DNA of 64,000 bases from Hanleya hanleyi (Eukaryota; Mollusca; Polyplacophora; Lepidopleurida; Hanleyidae): the NCBI GenBank assembly GCA_036873755.1, contig JAVTVY010020371.1, positions 1 through 64,000 of the forward strand, in the 5' to 3' direction. The notes beneath the pieces are model-generated. The model ran no database searches. It saw nothing but the letters and a program-made list of their open reading frames with translations, and was not told where the DNA came from. Positions 52,601-61,600 of this stretch are shown one piece after another (positions within the stretch are counted from its first letter, which is position 1; each line of letters begins with the position of its first letter). The position numbers and the translations under genes are program-made.

Positions 52601-55600
52601 CTTCCTGTATCTTTTCGATAGAATTGCCCCGCACATTCGACACAACTCATACTTAGTGGAGGCCGACATCTTGGGAAATGAACTACTACGTAACGCGCAT
52701 TCTGATTGGATGCAGCACGCCGTCTCTGCATCCAATCATAAATGAGGATTAAGTTCCAACTTTACTAGAGAAGTATGCCAAGGCAATGTACAGAGCAACG
52801 TGATGTACGTCGACTTGGCTAGAGAAGATGCACCAGCAGTGGTATATACAATAAATATCACCAACAATGGTATATACAATAAATATCACCAACAATGGTA
52901 TATACGATAAATATCAGCAACAATGGTATATACAATAAATATCACCAACAATGGTATATACAATAAATATCACCAACAATGGTATATACAATAAATATCA
53001 CCGGCAATGGCATATACAATAAATATCACCAACAATGGTATATACAATAAATATCACCAACAATGGTATATACAATAAATATCACCAGTAGTGGTATATA
53101 CAATAAATATCACCAACAATGGTATATACGATAAATATCACCAACAATGGTATATACAATAAATATCACCAACAATGGTATATACGATAAATATCACCAA
53201 CAATGGTATATACAATAAATATCACCAACAATGGTATATACAATAAATATCACCAACAATGGTATATACAATAAATATCACCAGGAGTGGTATATACGAT
53301 CAATATCACCAGCAATGGTATATACAATACATATCACCAGTAATGGTGTGTACATGTAAGACTAACCATTTCATCTCTGTGTCCTTATTATGAGAATGTG
53401 AACACTGAATGATTGGTGAGGAAGATCTTTGTGATCCTACTACTAGTCATTTTGGCCCATTTGTCATGTAACAGTTCAGGCCCGTATGCAAGGGGGGGGG
53501 GGGGGTTCGGTGGGGTTGGTCGCGCGCCCCTTCCCCCCCCCCCACGCTGCCCTTGAATCGGACAGAGTTCCGCCTCAACAGTCCATGAATAAAAAATATA
53601 TCATGTGAGGCTAGTGTGCAGGCCACCATGACCGAAACACGCAAAGCGACCCAACGGTTCCATGAGGCCGGCCGATGTCTCTCCAGTAGTTCTCGTCTCT
53701 TGGTGCATACAGCTTGGTACTATTCATTCTGAGGATGATCTGGCCATTTTCATCTTGAGAAAGCATGTTGCTCTTGCTGTCGCCCTAGCTGATTTCTCTT
53801 AGAGTATTCCCTGCCTGTTAGTCCATACTGTATAATTGTACTATTTCTTCTGTAGGTGATCTTACTTCTGGTCAGTTCCATCATGAGAAAGCGTGTCGCT
53901 CTCAGTGTCCCCCTGTTCTATGATGCAGGCCGACATCTCTCCAGTATTCCATTCGTTAGTCCATACTATATTGTAGTATTTGTCCTGTAGGTGATATTAC
54001 TGCTGGTCAGTTTCATCATGAGAAAGCGTGTCACTCTCACTGTCGCCCTGTTCCATGATGCAGGCCGACTTCTCTCCAGTATTCCGTTTGTTAGTTCATA
54101 CTATATTATTGTAATATTTGTTCTGTAGGTGATCTTACTGCTGGTCATCTTCATCATGAGAAAGCGTGTCGCTCTCACTGTCGCCCTGTTCCATGAGGCA
54201 GGACGTTGTCTCTCCAGTATTCCCTGTCTGCTCTTCCAACCACTGTGGACATTCTTTGTTCTCTTTCTGTTCCTCATCTACTGGACAGTGGTACTGGCTT
54301 ACTTGTCCACCGCAGGTTCGTGTACTTTCTTATACCTCTGTTTTATCACCCCTGACCCAAATTGTGTTAACCATGGTAACTATTATATGTACATGTATAC
54401 TGTGCTGATAAACTCATCAAAATTAGCCGTGATATACTGAGACTATAATTAGAAGATGATTGCAAGTGTTTCTGAGTTTATTTCAATACCCAAAGGCAGA
54501 GAGATTCCCGGCAAATTGTACAGTTTATGTTTTTACTCTGGCATGCAGCTAAGTATTTGTTAGCTGAATATACCAAACATAAATTATCAATTTAAAATGA
54601 TTTAAAAATTTTAAAATGTTGAAAGATTTATGGTATAAATTAGAAGTAGTAGAATCCTGGCTATTTTTATATATGATTGAATTTCTCCCTTGCAGAATAC
54701 CCCAGCCTGAACACTGAATATCTGGTAAAGTATGAGGAACATAACCTGGTCTCGTATTTCTGGTGGTATCATGTGATAGGTCTGATCTGGACGAGTGAAT
54801 TCATCATCGCCTGTCAACAGTTTGTCGTCTCTGGTACTGTAGCCACATGGTACTTCTCCAGGTCAGTGAACACTTGTCTATCATGTCCATGCTATGATGG
54901 GTGATCGTAGCTCTGTACACAATCTGTCAATTCAAACCAATCAGTTAGTACAAGAAGTGATATTTTTAACTAGACAGTCAAGAAGTTCACCTTACCATAG
55001 CTCAAGTTACCAACTGTTAGTTATAGGACATATAGGAAGGAGCACTTGTCACAGGAATACTATTTCAATAGGTGATTTATTTGGCCTAATATCATATGTA
55101 ATATAGATGACCATGTAACCATTTTTGGAAATTCAGTATGCAGATTGATGTGCGAGTGACAATTTGGTTTCTTTCATGTCAAATTTTTGTGAGTTTCTTT
55201 TCTTGTGGCAAATTCTTTCACCCTGCCAGGTATAACAGCAGGGTCAACATCCCTGCGTGCCTTCCCCCCCCCCCCCCAACCGTTTTGCCAGTCACCCACC
55301 CCAATTCCCAAAGTAGAGCCCCTGTATGTCTTGAGTTAGCTTTGCCACCCAACATCGCATACTGCATCTCCTAAGCTAAACCTTGCCCGACCCCTCCTAT
55401 GTTCAGCCCCCCGAGCATTTTAATTGTATGAGCATTCCCCGTAAGAAAATGTATACATTAAGAGGGTTTCTGGAAGGTTTGGCAAGTACTAAAAATAGAA
55501 GGGTTCTACCAAGGGTCCATTTCTAGACCAGTGGTCTAATTCTAGCAATGAAGGTTCCAGTGTTGACTGCACCCTGTAGCCTGATATGGTCTGAAAGCTT

Positions 55601-58600
55601 ACATCAGTGTACACTCCATTTATGCCAGTAAACAAACGATACTGAGCTCTGAACACAAAGCCTGGACTTGAAATTTGCTGTATTCTCTGATTGCCTTTTT
55701 CCGTCCTGCCTTTGGTCGTGTTGGTTCTTTGAAACATTTTTCTAAATACTTCACTGCATAGCTCTCGATGCCAAAGATGATGCTTGATATTTTTCTTTAT
55801 ATTACAGAGAGAAGAGTGCAGTAAGCTGTGCTATCTGTGGTTCAGTCAAACATCTTATCATATATCACCTGGGATCCATGGCCGTCGGTTCCTTCATCAT
55901 CACACTTGTTAAATTCCCAAGGATGCTTCTTTTGTATATACAACACAAGTAAGACTCATTAGTGATGTGCAGTTGTATTATTATCAGTATTATTTTATTA
56001 TTGCTATGATATCATGGCTTTATTCCAGCAGCTTGCAATCAATGATACAGTAATTGGATTGGTTTATATACATGTAAACAATCCTGAGAATTGATTTTGA
56101 CTAGCACACAGTTGCACATAAAGATCATGAACATTGGTGTATGCATATCTCCATTGACAAAATGTTATGGCGGACACTTCACAGTCTGGTGTAGCTGAGG
56201 GATGATAGAGATTTTCCAAATGGACAATTTGTGGAGAACAGTCCACTGGTGTTGTAAGTGCTATTATTTTCATTAATTTTCCATTACATAACATGAATGT
56301 GCATTGTGTATACCGAGTCATCACTACAGCGCTGTATTGCTTTTACAGATATAAAGACTCAGAAAATTGCTGTGCAAAATACTGCTTAAAATGCTGCTCC
56401 TGTTGTCTGTGGTGCCTGGAGAAATGTCTCAAGTTCCTCAATGCAAACGCTTACACGTATATAGGTAAAAACTTACATTTACATCATTCTTCATAATTAG
56501 CCAATTGAATTTGATCTCAGAGAAATGCTTTGTCATTGTACTTAGAGATGATTATCTTGGGTGGATAAATAAGAAGGAATGTAATACAGGCTGTTTCCAT
56601 CAGAACATGCAAGATTTGTGAGAAACATCATTGTAAGGTTTATATTTTGTTCTTTCTGGTTTTCTGAATAATTTCTGAGATCTGTCTGTTGTTTGTTTTT
56701 TTTCACTAATTTTCACCTGATTTGTTTCTTCCACAGCAATCCGAGGGACCAACTTTTGTTCTTCAGCAAGAAAGGTAGCTGGAAACGAGCATCTACTTTC
56801 ATTCTGACTAGGGATTCAGATGCAAGCTTAAACATCTGTGACTGTTTAAGCAATTTTACTGATCCAGATCGTAAGATTGAGATATTATGAGATTCAGGGG
56901 TTTATAGAAGTCACATTTTACTACCGTTAATAGGTAGTAAAATTCACTCAAAAACTCAATATTGAAGCCAAGAATCACAGTAAACTTATGAAAAACTCAA
57001 TTCCAGCAGAAATGCTAATGTTAAAGTATTACAATATTAAACATCAAGGAGATAAAATTGTAGAAAAGCTGAATATCGATTGGACAAAAACTCAATTCAA
57101 CAAGACTATGAACCCCTGGAGATTATATGATGAAACATGTTTAGATAGATTGACAGTTCTTTATTGTCAGTTCATCACCAGACTGGAGTTATCCTCCGTA
57201 CATAAGCTAACATGACAGCTATTAGCTCCTTATATCAATAGTGTTATGCATATGTATACAAGTTAACTCCATTAAAGTCATCAATTAGCTCTGCTGACAA
57301 TTAAGCTCCGACTATTTGTCTACCTTCCATTTACATGTACGCTGACAGATTGTGTGATTTATTTGCAGGCTTTCACAACTATTATAAACAATGCTTTACG
57401 AGTGGCAGCCATAAACAGTGTTGGGGATTTTGTGTTATTCCTGGGCAAGGTGGGCGTGGCAGCTGCTACTGGTGCTATAGCTGTTGTCTGGTTGAGGGTA
57501 AGTCTTGTCTGATAGTGTCTCTCCAGCCCTCACAATTCAGATTTTTATCTCAGCAAAAAAAATGCCGTGGAAAAGACGATTTTCTGCGGCAAAAATGGTT
57601 TTCTGCGGCATTTTTTATTCTTTCATGTTTTCCATCCCCCAGCTCAGCTTTGCACGTGGAAGCCATATAAACAGCCTTCTGCCCCTGGGGCAGGGCGTCC
57701 CACACCACGAGCAATTCCAGGCAAGGGCGCATGGGGCCTCCTCCACATCAGTGATCATCATGAGTTATTTCACATGATACTACAAGTGCTTGACAAAAAA
57801 CTCCAAAAGTTATTGTTTTATTTATGTATCCTGAGAAACGAGTGCGGACCGGGAGACGGTTTTACAATCCTGAACCCCAAACACGATCACCTAGCGGAGA
57901 ACCAGGTGTTAAACATTGGTCAAAAATTGAAGGAAACTATTTCTGTCTTATGCTATATATGACAGATGATTCTACCTGTGGGGTTCAGGATTTGGTATCC
58001 TCCATTCATAATTTTATGTATCAACTTACACTTGATAACTCACAGAGATCATGTATGGCTGAATGTTAATAAATTCTGCACCTACTTGATCAATAGAAAA
58101 TAATTTAACAGCAATTTGAATGATATTTCCGATGTCTCATTTTCTTTAATAAACAGATGATATGGAAGGACAAAGATATAAATGTTTCCCTCTGCTTGTC
58201 CCTATCAGCATGATCAGGGCTTCGGCATAATAGTTAGTTTGTGCACAACTGCTTTGTCGAGGGAGCCATTATTTCATTTCTTCAGACCTGCTAGACGTGT
58301 CACATACATTTTGACTGCAGCACGGGAGCACTTGAGTATTTCATTTGAGCTACGGAGAGATGTCAATAGACATTGATGCTGCTGTTTTATTCACTTGCCA
58401 ATCCAGAACGACGTTTCCATGTAATAAAATGACAGACTTGCTTCCAACAACATGATAATCCATTGTTAGTTTGAAAAAAAAGAGAGAGAGTTTGCGTGAA
58501 CGAAACAAACATTCGTGTGTCGGTTACGCAAATCCGAAATGGCCAGAATGAAAAGTCGGTCAGATAAAACGAAAGTTCCAACCTCTTCTCTGCAAACTTT

Positions 58601-61600
58601 TACCACATGGCGTGTGTCTTTCAGCATACCAAATTACTGAGCTGGTGTAACTTGACTACAATTGTTTTAGAAGAGACACTAAAGTCAAAACGCACATGTC
58701 GTGCTTTTAGGCGTATCACCTCTTTGCACTGGAATGGGACAGGCCGTTTCAACTCTTGACCTTGCAAATTCCCGCCAAGTTTGTTTCATAAAATTTGTTT
58801 ACGTTAAGTTTTTACTACGATGATTTCATTGACTGAGAACAGTCAGCGGGTCGCGAATTACCTTTTCTGGGGCGAGCACATGATCTTATTGTGTCACGCA
58901 AAATAGACTCGTCCATGCCAGCCTGCACATGGTTTCACGTGCCCAGTCAAAATATAATTTGGTCAGGTATCCCAGATATTACATCAGACCACATGCGGTC
59001 TGTAAATAGACTAAGATTTCCCCATGTCTGTATATCGTCGACATTATTCTCTGTCATTATTTCCTGTACATTTTCGGCCTACTCGGATTTCGCTGCCTGA
59101 TAAACTAAACACAAAATTACTTTGGCGACTACACACTTCATGTAACAAAAATTCACTCGCCACTTTGGCGATTAACTCTATTTTTTAATCGACACATTGG
59201 CGAGTAACTGAACAATTCCGTCGCCAGTTGTCATTTTTTAGTCACCGTTGGCGAGTTGTCGACTGGGCTTCGTGAGCCCCCAACTGTCTACGGTCTTTTT
59301 CTTCATCATCGCGGCAGCCTCCCTGCCTGTACTTTCAGTTTTGGCTAACTGTCAAAGCTTTCACTTTCACCAGGGGCGTGGATTTCCCGTGGTTAGACTG
59401 ACCCAGATTTCTCGCTTGCAGCGTGTTCAGCATTTGGCTATAGGACGCAATGCATTGTAATGTGAACAGTGAGAATGGGAACCTCCATGAGACCGGCTTA
59501 CACCTATGCTCGATTGTGTCTTTTTTTTTTTTTTATAGTATGTTTACTTGTTCAAATTACAATACCCATCTGATAAAAACATTGGCCCCACGATAATTTA
59601 TCAGATCCGAAAATCAGACGTCTGCAGCATTTTTTTTGCCGTGGATGGACGGTTTTACTACGGCAAACTCTGCGGCAGTGCCGATTGCCGCAGTGAATTG
59701 CGAGGGCTGCTCTCCAATACCTCCTGAATGATTATAGACAGAATTTCTGAATTCCTGACATGTGCAGCGGGCAAGCAGAAGCCTATTGAAGGATGACCTT
59801 GACCTATATATTCAAGGTTACATTATAAGAATGTAAATGCAATGCTGTTGGTACTATATTTCTTGAAACACTATCATGTTTATCAACATGCTGCCAATAA
59901 ATGTAGCTACTAGTAGATGTGACAATTTCATGTTCAACTTATAAATGAGAAATCTGGCCTGTTATAGTTCACAACAACTTGACTAAATACAATCCTTTAT
60001 CTTCCTAATTCTCTTTTTGTTTGATTTTGTCATTTTAGAATAAAGATGATCTCCATTTCTTTGCAATCCCAGTTCTCTTGGTGGTTGTGTTTGCATACTT
60101 TATAGCAAAATGTTTTCTTTCTGTATATGAGGTATGTTCATTCAATGGTCTTCAGCGTATTATTGCGTATTCAACTAATCTCTATCTATGTTATTTACAG
60201 CAATCCCTCTAATAATTCAATCACAGGAAGTGAAATATGAGGGTGATCAAATTTATTGTTTTAAAATTAATTAGAACAAGAACTTGTCAAGATGGTCCAA
60301 AATCATGGAGATAATCCATTATTTCTTTATTATATCAATGATTAATCATGCAGATAATCCATTATTTCTTTGTTATATCAATGATTTTAGAGAGTGATCC
60401 AATTTAACCAGCGATTCTCTATTTCACCTATAGATCACCAATCAATTATGCTCTCTCCTTTGAAATATAAAATCTGCTTGAGAAATAGTATTGAATGCCT
60501 TAGTTTAATCCAATATGTACTGAATAACTAAAATTTGTTCTGAACCATCAGTGGTTTTTAAAGTTTGAAAATCGTTGTTTTAGTTGACACACCATGGTAA
60601 TGCTTGTGTACTGATATTACATGTTATTGTAGATGGTGGTTGATGCACTGCTGCTGTGTTTTTGTGAAGACTCTGAGATCAATGACGGTTCACCAGAGAA
60701 ACCTTACTTCATGGAAACATCATTAATGGTAATTACCCTCTACACGCCAGGAAATACCGACCCTTAGATACTTACATGAAAGTTTGTCTAATATATCTGT
60801 CTGTGCAGTGTTGTATATATAGCACTTTATAATTGTACTGGTGCACCTGTGCGTCAGCTGTTATTTGAGCTGAGCACAAAGGCAGGTAAATTAATGAGCA
60901 TGTTAGATCTGTACATCAAATTGACACAAGATCATGCTGGATTAACTTCATTAATTACCCAGACTGTATTACTGCTCTTGATGATTATACTCATTATTTG
61001 TGCTTTTATCTTACACATAATCATGCTTGTAACGATTATCATTATATATCGGATTACTCCTTCAATGGTTCTCTTGTGCTGATGTTTAGTCAACATTGTT
61101 TTTTTGTCTTTTGTCATGTACAAGTTCTGGAAATACTGGCACAATCCCAACATAATTGTTAAACATAATAAAAAAAAATAATTGTTAAACCGAGTTATTA
61201 TTTTGGCTAGTTTCTTACCTTATAATAATTACTCTTGAGGCTACTGATAAGGTCACCTCTCTCACTGAGAACTGTATAAAACAATTAGACCTGGCTGGAA
61301 ATAAGGGGGGGGGGGGGGGCATATTTTAGCTAAATGTGCATGTAAATAGATATATTCAATTCAACCCCTGCTAAAGTAAGTAACTTATTCATCTGTCATA
61401 TAGGGTGCATTTAAGGCGCAAATAGAGCGCATGAATTGAGAGAGCTAAGGCACAGTTGGGGCGCAATTGGGGTGTGCACTCTGTCTGCGCCCCCAATTTT
61501 GCCATTAGACTCAATATGGCTAGGGCGCAAATTAGGGCGCATTCCAAATATTTTAATTGTGCCTTATATGCGCCCTATTAGAGAACAGGGCGTAGTTGGG

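Noticed and set aside
57567..58376. Frames of 60-131 codons in intron 13 as a nested gene
   Set aside because: They overlap each other within a TIR-bounded element and show no recognisable domain.
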